64,000 nucleotides of DNA. It comes from Axinella damicornis. Its lineage: Eukaryota > Porifera > Demospongiae > Axinellida > Axinellidae. A program made the translations under genes and the position numbers. The stretch lies in assembly GCA_963931865.1 (NCBI GenBank), contig OZ007518.1, forward strand, positions 7,864,361-7,928,360, read 5' to 3'. The notes below the pieces were generated by a model that had not been told where the DNA came from, ran no database searches, and was given only the letters and a program-made list of their open reading frames with translations. Numbering within the stretch: the first letter of the stretch is position 1; every line of letters starts with the position of its first letter. Below, piece by piece: positions 23,001-33,675 of the stretch.

Positions 23001-24987
23001 TTACTGTATCTCTCAACTTGGAATTCTTGACTGTATTTGGTGATGGTTCAGTGCAGGTACTCCACCCCTGCAGGTTCCATTGGAAGAGTTGCTGTTTCCA
23101 GTACACGGTTGTCTGACGTGAATCTAACACAACCAATCTATCTCGCAATTGTCAACACCACTGGAGGGATTATCGACGAGGTTCAGGTTTTATCCTGCGA
23201 TGGAGTACTACTTTCTAATGAATTTCTTTCATTCCCAACAGAAGAATTTCGCTACCGTCTAAGAGGAACTGACTGTGATGGAAATAGTTTTACTTTCATT
23301 AGCCAGATTAAGGTTGTGATTGACTTACAGCTCCCAACCACCCTTGTTCTGGATGACCACTCTGACTTAAGCTTTAGGGCACGTGAGACTCAAACAATAT
23401 CCACACGGTTACAACATGGAGCTGTTGGTAACACACTTTTCTTTAGCACGTCTGCGTCTGATGGGCTGATACTTTTGGACCCGACTGATGAAGTGACTGT
23501 TCCTGCTGGAGGGATCTTCACAGTGATGGTTACTGTCACCGTTTCTAGCAGTTTAGCACCAGGATCCGCTCCCTTCTTGTATCTCACGGTTGAGGATCCT
23601 TGCTCGAACATCACGGAGACATTTCACTGGTCTATTCTCATTTTTGCAGGTATGTTATGCATATAATTAAATATTAAACCCAATATATATATAATGCCTA
23701 TAGTTTAACTTCATGTTGGTAATACCGGATACTACATGACTAATAGTCACGACTACGGATCTAGTGCCCACCCCCCCCCCCCCCCCCCTGTTCAGCGGGA
23801 TTCTAGTGACCCTGAACCCTGGGCGCTTAATACGTACACTACGGTATGAAGATTGCTTGCCAGATGTCTTCACATACGTATTAACCGTGTACCACTGTAA
23901 TTATTATTTTGCTGACACCTAACTGATGAACATGCAAGATCATATATGCAGTCTTGAGTTTAGGGTACAGTGTGTGAGACGGAACTAGTCATCAATATGC
24001 CACACCTATACACTCAATTGCTGTTATATGGGTGTAAAGAATTTGGACGGTGAACGTGTTCAACAAACTTTTTCTGCTTGTAAAATCTAGACCCGTACAA
24101 TTTATGTGCTATGCATATCAGTACAGGAATTATTCTCTTTGTGCTCAGGCATTACTGGTTTGGGAGATGACCCTCATTTCAGCATAGTTCTTCCAAGTGG
24201 CGAACTCCTCTGTTACACGGTGCAAGGAGAACACGGCTTTGTCTTCAACCTCATCAGCAATAAGAAGGTCCAAATGAATGCCATGTTTGTGCCTGACTCA
24301 CGCAGAGAGGAGGTCACCTGGCTTGGCTCAATGGGTATCGTTGTTCAAAACAGTCACTACAAACTATCTAATGCTACCTATCTGAGGTTTGAGACGAAAG
24401 GCAAGAAAATCTACATCGGGGACAAGGTTGCATTAGAAGCAAAGAAGGTTGAGAAACTGATCTTTGTTAAGGGAAAACTGACTATCTCAGAGACTCCTCC
24501 ATTTGAGGGCTTCAAATATCCATCAGTCGTTGTTGACCTTCAAGATGTGGGCCTCAACTTCACCATCAAGTTCATGGGTGAACACTTGGATCTATTCTGG
24601 CACAACACTGGAATACACACAGAAGACTCTCATGGGTTGATCGGTATGTTTGATGTGTTTATACTTGTAATAATGAGAACCCCTTATTTCGGGTGAAGAA
24701 TGAGCGTTTACTTTTTCCACCCACATGCATGTATAGGCCAGTTTTTCCGGAAGGCGGTTGAGATTGATACAGTGCGTAAGATCCTGATCCTGCCTGGCAA
24801 GGAGCCAGTGCCCGTGATGCGTCGCCCCGTGTGGAGCTTCATGGAGCGTGAGGTGGCTGATGACCAGCTCTGCTGGACCGCCATGAACCCAGGCTTCCAG
24901 GGAGAGGGGCTGATTGATGGAAACTACTTTGACTACCTCATGAATGACATCCTCTCCACTGACTTCAAATTCAACAAGCAACAGTAG
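20090..24987 (+). CDS. Secreted vWA protein with inter-alpha-trypsin-inhibitor heavy chain C-terminal domain
   Basis: Five exons: 20090-20837, 21669-22427, 23074-23649, 24149-24643, 24737-24987. Every intron is phase 1, and the total is 942 residues. Residues 1-25 are a signal peptide. About 30-200 is a Cys-containing N-terminal region I do not recognise. About 204-400 is a von Willebrand A domain with a MIDAS-type DTTGSM motif, a GGGDCPE loop and an ILVTDAS strand, closest in style to hemicentin/VWA7-type vWA domains. About 420-690 looks like beta-sandwich sequence. About 695-942 matches the ITIH C-terminal domain (GDDPHF start, SHGLIGQFF, LCW and EGLIDGNYFDYL near the end). Vertebrate ITIH chains also carry an N-terminal VIT domain and are joined to hyaluronan; no VIT domain is visible here. 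Start chosen at the ATG after AAAA at 20086-20089, because it opens the signal peptide; the frame extends upstream only with non-ATG codons. Probably extracellular matrix-associated. Confidence 0.85.
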
Positions 24988-25017
24988 ATGGTAGCTACTA
25001 TACAACCGAATGAGTAT

Positions 25018-25023
25018 AATAAA
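25018..25023 (+). terminator. Polyadenylation signal AATAAA
   Basis: AATAAA begins 31 bp after the stop codon of the vWA/ITIH gene. Probable cleavage lies about 15-25 bp further on. Confidence 0.6.
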
Positions 25024-25513
25024 AGAGCTAGGATTAGAGACATTTTCTTCAGTATAGCTAGCTATACTTTTTAATGCTGATCGCATCAGGGACAGTCCAA
25101 TTCAATAGTCTAACATTGCTTTATGCACTCAGTTGTGTTTGCTGCACGTACATCGCTATTCATTGGCTTTCTAGAAGTGTAAGTATTGGACAAGTTATTA
25201 AAATTGCTGAGTCAGCTTGTGCTGATTCGGGGAACAGTGATACATTCATCATCATCGGGGTCCGAATACTTCTCATCAAGGTACGAGAGAATGTGAGTTG
25301 TGTATCATTCTGAGCCTCTGCCAACACTTCATGCTGGGGAATGTGCCGCACAGGCAGGATAGAAGACACGGTGACCAAGTTCTCTGCTGACAGCATTATT
25401 GCTGATCAGAAAGCCAAAGCAATTGCTATTTTGCAGGGGATGATCGATATAATTATTTTCTCCATGTGGTTTGTAGTATACTTGTTTGTGTGTGTGTGTG
25501 TGTGCATGTGTGT

Positions 25514-25544
<31 letters not shown>

Positions 25545-26211
25545 GGGGGGTTCAGTGGTCCAGGCTATAATACCTTCGTGACATTCGTACTAACCTCATA
25601 CCCAGGTCATTTATTCTGCCATGCACATCCATGGTAGTCTTGTAACGAACCACAGTCACACAGAATGTTCTGGTGAATGCACATGGCAGATGGTAGGCGG
25701 CTTGTGTGAGATCATGGCGATATCATGGATGGGTAATTATAGCGATTAGACAGTTAGTGCTACTGACCTGTACATAGCTACTCCTGGCCTCCCTGTTCTG
25801 ACAACCGGGCCTGTCTTGTGTTTGTGTGGACTCTTTTTTGTATCGCATGTTGAAGTCACATTAAGGGTGCCCAGCCCTACGGTGAGGGAGTTTTAATAAA
25901 CTACTTTTAATTATGGGATGGGACTGAGGCTGCATGCAGCTGGTTAATGGCATTTCTCCTTGTTTCTTAGCTTTTTCGAGAGGTGGAGTATATAGCTAAT
26001 TCTGAATATGCCAATCATGCCATCACTAAAGTAATTTCCGAGAAAATTTGCCTCGAATATATGTACCTGCATGCGTATCTGAGTGATAGTACATTCGTTT
26101 GCCAATAATTTGGTTCAGTTAACAGTTCAGCAGGCATTGCAAATTGCATACAAATTGCACAGCACAATGACTACATACTTATTACTCTGTGTCAGTAATC
26201 GGAAAGAGTCA
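25024..26211. other. Intergenic; (TG)n-(G)n tract, weak coding-like segment
   Basis: Holds a (TG)n run followed by about 21 G at 25485-25551. A segment open on both strands at 25160-25440 has protein-like composition, but I see no partner exons and do not call a gene. The 3' flank of the cadherin gene (about 26090-26211) is duplicated at 15345-15480. Confidence 0.45.
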
Positions 26212-29200
26212 CTACTGAATGCGTTCATAGATGTTCTCCTTGACGGCAGTTTGAGGCAGCTCATACTCAGCTGGGAAGTGTTCTGCCTCCCTGACGGATT
26301 CCTTGAGCACTTCGGATTCAGTGTCCTCGGATGGGGTGTGCATAGGTACATAGTCATCCATCTCAATACTGACAGTAGCGTGAGGGTTGGAGGTTTCTGC
26401 TCCCTGACCCTGATCAGGTTTGGAGGCCATGCTGTGAGAGCCAGAAACCTATTATGTGTGATGGAAGCAAAGTGGTCATTTCCAACCTTTCATGCAACAA
26501 AGTGGATATTGGTCCGGCAGGAAGTAGGGTAATGGGTTAGGGCCAGGGCCGGTTCTAGATGTGCGCACGTTTCCGGTACCTATACCTAAAGTATGTACTT
26601 CCTGCCGGACCAATATCCACGTCGTTCATGTAAGTGTCTGAATTCTGGACTAGCCTACATATTATTTTCTCAAGAATCTGTAAAAATAAAACATTACAAT
26701 CTGTTTTAAAATGGCATACCTGATGCTCCAGCTGCAAGTGTGGTGTGGTCACATAGTGATAGTGCAATTCGGGAGTTGTGGGTACAGCATACTCCCTTGA
26801 GCACGTGGGGGGTGGGGTGTCGCTGACTGGTGGCTCCAAACGTGCCCTCCTGAAAAGCAATAAGCACATTTACATCACCTTAATGTACAGCCCGTACAGC
26901 TACATAATATAATTATACAGGCTGTATATATGACTGAAGTAATTTAAGGTTTCATCATGCATGTGTCACTAAATTCATTGGATCACACATGCACATGCCA
27001 TCAATACATTAAGATTTTACGTGTCTGTGTGTCTGTGTGTGTGTGTGTCTGTGAGTGACGGAAGTGGGATGTTCGTGGGACGGGACTAGACTATAGTGAC
27101 GCGCGACCTTCGTACTTTAATTTATTTACTGAACCTCGAACTCCGTGAAGAATGTTCGAGAACATTGGGCCCTGGAATCCGGTATGCAGTCGGGGAGCAG
27201 CAGTCGAAGCGGACGCAATCGGGCGAGCAGCAGTTAAAGCGGACGCAATCGGGGAGCAGCAGTCGAAGCGGACGCGATCGGGAGCAGCAGCTGATCGTGA
27301 AAGCGGCGAGCAGCAGCTGAAGCGGGCGCAATTGGGGAGCAGCAGCTGGAGGCGGAGGCAAACGGGGAGCAGCAGTGGAAGCGGATGCCGCAATCGGGCC
27401 TGCGAGCAGCAGCTGAAGCGAACGCAAGCGGCGAGCAGCAGTTGAAGCGGACGCAATCAGGGAGAAGCAGCTCTTCAGAGAGCTGTCCGGCGCCGGATTA
27501 CGCACGGTAGGCGAACAAGGGGGAAGTAGCTGGGCGAGCGAAGCAAGCTCAGCTACTTGTTGGGTTTAACTATATAAGTAAACCAGTTGATCAGTCAGCC
27601 ACAATATATAGATATACGAGACATTGCCAACTTACTGCTTTAGGTGTTGTTCTAGATCCACTTGCTTGATATCTTTCTGTCCGATGTTTTCTTTCACCTG
27701 ATAGCGTAAACAGCACAGTCTGAGGATTACAACCATCACCACCGCCACAGCAGAAAGGATCACAACTAATACTATTCCCAATAGAACGTAGCACCCAGTA
27801 CCACATGCACTGCTGTCTGTTCGCCCGCTGACTTCAGTGGTTGCGCCACAGTTATTCACTTCTCTGTCATTACTCAGAATGACCAAAATGGTTGTCGTTG
27901 CTGTGAAAGCTCCATCTGTGGCTTCTATATTGAACACAAAGATATCTTGCTGGAGAGAAGAAGAGGTTGATAGGTCCTCAATGAATATGTCTCCACTCTG
28001 TGCAGTAACTGAGAATTGAGTGAGAGGGTCTGTTCTTATAGAGTACTCCAGTGTACTGCCATGGCCAAGGTCATCATCTTTGGCTTGAACAGTCCCTACT
28101 CCATGTGGTGTGATGTGGATTGGATCACTTACATTGAAAATGTAGAGTGCTTTGTCAAAATAGGGCTTGTTGTCATTTTCTGGTTGGACAAATATCTCAA
28201 CAGATGCAAACACTTCGTTCTCCACAGAATCAAAACAGCGAAGTAGAAAGGTGTAATTCTGTCTTTGTTCATAGTCCAGTGCGCTTCGCAGAGTCAGTGC
28301 CCCATCTTCACCAACACTAAAAGTGCTAAAAATTTCACGATCTGATGATGCGATCTCAATATTTTTGCTGCGCTCTTCACCGACAATTTTTGGTAACTCA
28401 CATGGAATGACCTGTAGTAGTGTCCCAATACCTTCAGTTTCATTGACTTCAATTTCATAGCTGCCTCGGGTGAAAGCTGGAATGCATTCTGAAGGTACGA
28501 CAAAAATTCTGATTTGAATATTTGGGCACTGTTCACTGCCACCAGGTATATCACAGGCTGTAAGTACCACAGGGAGAACATAAGGAATGTAATTCTCAGG
28601 ACACTGGTCAACTGCAATGGGACGTGTCAGTGTGAGATTTCCAGTGGAAGCGTCTAGATCAAAATGCTGGTTAACGACACTCAAGTCATACCTGTTTGCA
28701 AATGTAAACATAACTATTCCGTCAACTCCCTGGTCTTGGTCAACAACAGTCATGCTGATCAGAGCTCCAGTGTTTGGGAGACCAGATGCAATCAGTGTAC
28801 CAGTTGGAGTATCCTCTTGAATAACAATAATTGTGTGGCCACCAGAGGGACTCTTGACCACTGGACGAAATTCATTGACTGGTACAATGTCAATGTATAT
28901 GGCAACTTCATCTCTCAGACGATCAGGGTGACTAAGATCGATGCAAGCAAAAGAGAGGGAATAGGAGCGTTGTTGCTCATAGTCAAGCATCTTTGTAGCA
29001 GATACGTTCCCGGTTTCTGGATCCACCATGAATGGTTTGTGCTGGAATTCTCTGACGTAAATGATGCTCTCACTGTCCGTATCCGGATCTGAGCAAGACA
29101 GTCGCAGGAAGTTGTGAGGTGTTTGGTTTTCAGTGATACTGATGTTGTAAACATGCTGAGAAAACTGTGGTGGTTCATCGTTGACGTTTCCCACGTGCAC

Positions 29201-31516
29201 AAGCACCGTTGTCGTAGCAGCTGACATGCTTGGCCGTCTGCAGCGTCTGTTGACAGCACGAACAGCTATCTCATATTCCGGACGTGTTTCATAATCCAGT
29301 GTAGAACGTAACGTGATTCTTCCACTTGTAAAGTTGATGCTGAAAACCCCTCCCACATTTCCTGAATAAATGCCGTATGTGATCTTGCCGCACTCACCCA
29401 AGTCCTCATCGGTTGCGTTTAGTGTCACAACCATCTCATTGTTTGTGATGTTACGGTCTTCATCAATCCATACCTCAATGTTATCACCGTTTGTGAAAAT
29501 CGGTGGATACTCATTCTGCATTGCATATTCAACATTCAGAGTAGTCGAATCTCTCAATTGTGTTCCGGAAATATGACAGGATACCGTCGCTGAATATATA
29601 CCCTCACTAGGGAATGATAAAGCACCAATCGTTAGTGTAACGAGGCCAGTCATTCGATCAATATCAAAGTAGTTATCGCCACTGTTGACAATATCGTAGC
29701 GAATGCTGCTTTCCGTTAGTCTGGATTGAGGAATCGTACACTGGACTTTAATGACATTGTGACCGGTCAGATCATTTTGGTTGATTGATGCTATGTAGTT
29801 CCCAGACCCATCATTTGTTCCAGTAAACTGTGGTGCAGTAAGAGTCTGGGCCCAAACACCTGCAACACAGCAAGAAAAACTTGGATTAAGCAGTCATCTG
29901 AATCTCGTCGGCGAGGCAAGCTCAAATTGAATGTATACATACACGTTGATATAGTAGCACTATCTTTTCAACAAATCTTCAGATGTAGCATTCCTGAGAT
30001 ATGAAGAGCTATTTGTCAAGGCGTACAATTGCACGTGATATCAGTGCTAGTGTTGTTTTAGTATTGCTATCCGAGTATTAGTTCAGTTTTTGGATTCAGT
30101 GGACAGATTTAGTTAGTGTTGTGCTCCTTCAGAAGCTTTTAGTTATAGTTTTAGTTAGTTAACTAAAGGCTAACTAAAAGGGTTTTAGTTTTAGTTAACT
30201 AAAAGAAAACTAGTGAAATTCACTGTTTTCATTATAGTTTCAGTTGTTTGAGCCAACCAAACATTATAGTTAGTTATAGTTTAGTTTTGGATTTTCAGTA
30301 TTGATTTAGTGTTATAGTTTTGATTAACTAGAAGTCAAAACCCCATACTAAAGGGGTATTTAGTTATTGTTATAGTTACCTAAAACAACACTAGATATCA
30401 CATCACAAAACCAATTGACATTAACTGACTTGAACAACGAAAGCTTTGCTCACTACAGACACCTCGATCAGCATGCAGTTTCATTTTGAGTTTGTAGACT
30501 TAATGGAAGTATTGCAGTTGCAATGACTCTTAGTGCAAAGAGTGGTTTAATACTTTGATGCTCTGGTGGTGAGAGGGTAATTGGGATGGATGCATGCAGG
30601 GATTGCTTAGTATTTTTGCTTGTGCATAACCCAAGAAATTGTAAACAATTTGATGCCAAACCTAGCCAGACTGATCATACTATTGGTGCCGCACCCAATC
30701 CTATGGCCCTGAACCACGTAACAGCTACTAGGCAGTGTAACAGCTGACCGAGAGTTTACCAGTCCAAAATACTCCACAGCGATTCTCGGTATTATTATAC
30801 TGTGACTATCAGAACATTCCCAGACCATTCCTCATCCATGGCCACATATACTATCTACTGCAGTATCCACCCACTGTTCCACAGGCTGATAAGATAACTA
30901 TCACTTGTGGTGGTCACGGGCCTTTCCCAATGTCTCTGTAGAATATCAAAACTAAGTTCATGACATCACTAGCTATACACACCTTGATATGGTGGGTGTG
31001 TAAGTAGCTAGCTAGGCAGCTATAGCCCATGCAGTGTAGACTGTAAGCTGTGAATCACAACACAATTTTGTATTTTTCCCCAACACGTACTTAGCCTCGT
31101 TCCCCAGGCTCCTCCCCAGCTTTTTGTTGCATACCGTACAGTATGCGACAAAAAGCTGGGGAGGAGCCGGCCATGGGAACGAGGCTACACGTACTTTGAG
31201 ATAACTTTGTAGCAGTTTTGTGGTGAATTAGTTGCTTGGTAACACAAGCATAATATAGTGCGAAACTCTCTTCGTGCATGCATTACTTGAAGTTGCTATT
31301 CACATCATGAGGATGTGCTAATGAGAATGAGCATTGTGTGCAATGATCATGATCCTGCAAGGAAGAGGAACAAGGAGGAGTGGGAGGACACAGAGCTCAT
31401 GAATGGCTGTGGGGTCGCACATGTGTACTATTAGTTGGAAGTGAGTATAGTGACAGCTGCAAGGAAATCACACTTGAGATCATCCCTTAATCCAGTGAAC
31501 TCTTAACTGCTTCATG

Positions 31517-31572
<56 letters not shown>

Positions 31573-32068
31573 CACCACACATGCACGCACATACACACAC
31601 GTGCACCACACACGCATGCACACACACACGTGCACACATACAATTACCTTGAAGAGGAGAGGAATCTTGGAATGAGGCTATATACAGCCAGTATCAGTCA
31701 GGGATCATGGAGCATCTTACATAAACTTTACGGATACTATACTACGTACTATAACTACCCTCCCTTGCATTACATACACAATGTTGAGTTTCTGTACCGT
31801 GTTATAATTATGCTTGTCACACTCATATGCATAATTTGTAGTGCAGCTAGCTAAGTTACTTCATGGTAACCACTCAGCTGAGCTCTGAATCTTCCATATA
31901 CGGAAAGCACTGAGCTCTGAGGTCTGTGTTGCATGCAAGGATTCTGCAAACTTCAGTACAGATTTGCTCCTCAAATAGTATTAATGAATGAGGTAGCTAC
32001 ATAGCATGCAGTGACAACTCACCGGATCCTGCACAAGCAACGAAAAGGAACGCAACTAGTGCGTTCAT
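26212..32068 (-). CDS. Classical-like cadherin receptor with tyrosine-motif tail
   Basis: Four exons (minus): 32068-32023, 29859-27636, 26849-26720, 26448-26212; phases 1, 2, 0; 878 residues. Exon 1 is a signal peptide. The 2.2-kb exon 2 encodes about six cadherin repeats with the calcium-binding signatures (DxNDxxP-like NVNDEPPQF and [17 protein letters not shown]-type and LDYE/LDYEQ motifs), then a membrane-proximal Cys-containing stretch, one transmembrane helix (about 703-732) and a short basic start of the tail. Exons 3-4 give a tail of about 145 residues rich in Ser/Thr/Pro/Glu with five spaced tyrosines: EYAVP, LHYHYV, DDYVPM, EYELP, IYERI. YVPM fits a PI3-kinase SH2 site and LHYHYV an ITIM-like pattern. 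I see no catenin-binding region. Intron 1 is 2.2 kb and repeat-rich. Shares a 199-bp promoter with the DNAJB9 homologue. Confidence 0.88.
26502..26620. mobile_element. 119-bp MITE (GTGGATATTGGTCCGG family), copy 1
   Basis: Starts GTGGATATTGGTCCGGCAGG and ends with its inverted repeat CCTGCCGGACCAATATCCAC; arms about 27-31 bp. The core includes GGGCCAGGGCCGGTTCTAGA and GTTTCCGGTACC. Located in the last intron of the cadherin gene. Other copies: 46265-46372, 51557-51685, 52421-52550. Confidence 0.9.
26997..27150. repeat. Interspersed repeat, inverted copy at 34118-34258
   Basis: Shares ATACATTAAGATTTTA, GACGGAAGTGGGATGTTCGT, GGGACTAGACTATAGTGAC and the following AAGTTCAATTTAC-like end with 34118-34258 in opposite orientation. 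Contains a (TG)n stretch here. One copy is in a cadherin intron, the other in DNAJB9 intron 1. Confidence 0.75.
27186..27470 (+). repeat. 27-bp GC-rich minisatellite
   Basis: Roughly ten copies of GGGAGCAGCAGTCGAAGCGG / ACGCAATC variants. The array is open in several frames on both strands, giving Ser/Arg/Gln-rich or Leu/Ala/Ser-rich ORFs that are artefacts of the repeat. Lies in the intron after the large cadherin exon. Confidence 0.9.
30057..30395. repeat. TTAGTT-rich low-complexity tract
   Basis: Degenerate repeats of TTAGTT / TTATAGTTTTAGTTAG with occasional inverse copies, in cadherin intron 1. Confidence 0.8.
31092..31187. mobile_element. Hairpin element, GCCTCGTTCCCAGG family
   Basis: TAGCCTCGTTCCCCAGGCTC...AGCTTTTTGTTGCATAC is followed by its mirror to GGGAACGAGGCTA; 96 bp with arms of about 45 bp. 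Short relatives or half copies occur at 17466-17504, 39095-39180, 40727, 47125-47190, 53075, 61212, 62811-62917 and 62971-63030. Confidence 0.85.
31517..31632 (+). repeat. (AC)n microsatellite
   Basis: Pure (AC)n from about 31517 to 31571, then interrupted CA-rich sequence. In cadherin intron 1. Confidence 0.95.
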
Positions 32069-32267
32069 GGTCCGTCAGTCTCGTGGATTCACCAACACAG
32101 CAGCAAACGTGAGTTGTGTAGTCACCAACGTTTGCTTTTGTGTAGTATCGGAACCAGACCTCGTACGAAGGGTCTCGTTCCGAGACTAAAAACGTCATCG
32201 TCGACCAATCAGATTGCGCTACGTCGGGTTGAGCCAGGGCAAAAGAAAACACATCGTGGAACGATCT
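32069..32267. promoter_or_regulatory. Head-to-head cadherin/DNAJB9 promoter region
   Basis: Only 199 bp separate the two start codons, which face outward. No TATA box is evident. A CCAAT box (32205-32209) faces the DNAJB9 gene. A GGGTCTCGTTCCGAGAC-type short inverted motif at about 32170-32187 belongs to the interspersed AGACCCTTC family, so part of this promoter may be transposon-derived. Confidence 0.7.
32205..32223 (+). promoter_or_regulatory. ERSE-like ER-stress element
   Basis: CCAAT-N9-CTACG, one mismatch from the ER stress response element CCAAT-N9-CCACG bound by NF-Y plus ATF6/XBP1. It sits 45 bp upstream of the DNAJB9 start codon. Vertebrate DNAJB9 is an unfolded-protein-response target, so position and gene identity support function. 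Not tested. Confidence 0.55.
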
Positions 32268-33640
32268 ATGTACTATGTCAACATAATGGATGTCTTGAAG
32301 CTGTTTCTCACCCAGCTGTTGCTGGTTAGTGTGCTGATGGCGGTTGTGTCTTCTTCCGCCGAAACGGACTACTACAAGCTGCTTGGAGTTCCCAGGGACG
32401 CCTCTGACCGGGAGATAAAGCGTGCTTTCAGGAATCTGGCGATGAAGTACCACCCGGACAAGAACCCGGACCCCGAGGCGAGAAAGCACTTCGAGAAGAT
32501 TGCAAATGGTGAGAGCTGTATTATGTGTGCGTTTGTGTCTGTGTCTCAGAACCAGACCCTTCACATGGGGAGGATGAAAGCATAGATAATAGTATATTAT
32601 CTATGATGAAAGGTTTGAGTAGTCTCGGAACCAGACCCTTCACATGGGGAGGAGGGGAGGAGGAAAGGTTTGAGTAGTCTCGGAACCAGACCCGTCGCAC
32701 GGGGAGGAGGAAGGGTCTGGGCACCATCTTACATTCGAGTTGTTTCCAGGTCGGATTGTTGACCTAACGAATCTGAGGCGTTGATTGCGAATGACGTTGA
32801 TTGCAAATGACGTCAGGGAAATGATTTTTCTCCAGGCTTTCAGTTTAGCCAGCGACTAGACATGGCAAATCGCTGTACCGTACCACGTTACCCGCGAGTG
32901 TCTGAAAAAACTCGAGAAGAGCAATGAGCAGGTCGACTGTGATCGTATGTGTGGTATCGCAGTTAATCGCTAATTACTACACATTATTGCATTCCGTGAG
33001 GACAACTCAAATGTAGGCACGTGCCAGACCCTTCCTCCTCCCCGTGCAATCATGCATGCGCGAAGGGTCTGGTTCCGGGACTAGGGTTTGAGCACGCCCT
33101 TACATTTTGAGTTGTTCCCCTGGATGGAATGTTGACCTGACGAATCAGAAGCGTACATTGTAAATGACTTCATAGAAAAGATTTTTTTCTAGGCTTCTAT
33201 GTCGCCAGTGACTAGACACGGCGAATCGCTCGATTGTTTAATGGAGCAACAAGTACATGTAGTTCGACTGTAATCATACATGTGGTATTGCTAATTGCAT
33301 TCTGTTGGTTCATCTCCAATGTAGGCACGTTCCCAGACCCTTCCTCCTCCCCGTGCGAAAGGTCTGGTTCCGAGACTGTGTGTGGAGTGTGCAAGGGAAA
33401 GTCACGCCCATAGACTCTAGTCACAGCTGTGGCCACGGGTCAAAACTTTGACCAGCTCTTTTTGTGGTTTGACCGCTGACCGACCTCATGTGCATAGCCA
33501 CTCTAGATTGCATCATTCTGCACTGTGACTCAACCATTGACTGGTAGTTTTGACCGTTAATTGCACTGTTTGAGCGGCTTTGACCATTGACCGACTATGG
33601 TTGCAGCTATGACTATAGCGTCTATGGGAGTGACCTTCCC

Positions 33641-33675
<35 letters not shown>

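Noticed and set aside
25160..25440. Possible exon, open on both strands
   Set aside because: Neither strand gives flanking splice sites with matching partners; left as unassigned.
27091..27505. Overlapping ORFs of 74-127 codons on both strands
   Set aside because: Generated by the 27-bp minisatellite, which is open in several frames; composition is only Ser/Ala/Arg/Gln or Leu/Cys/Pro repeats.
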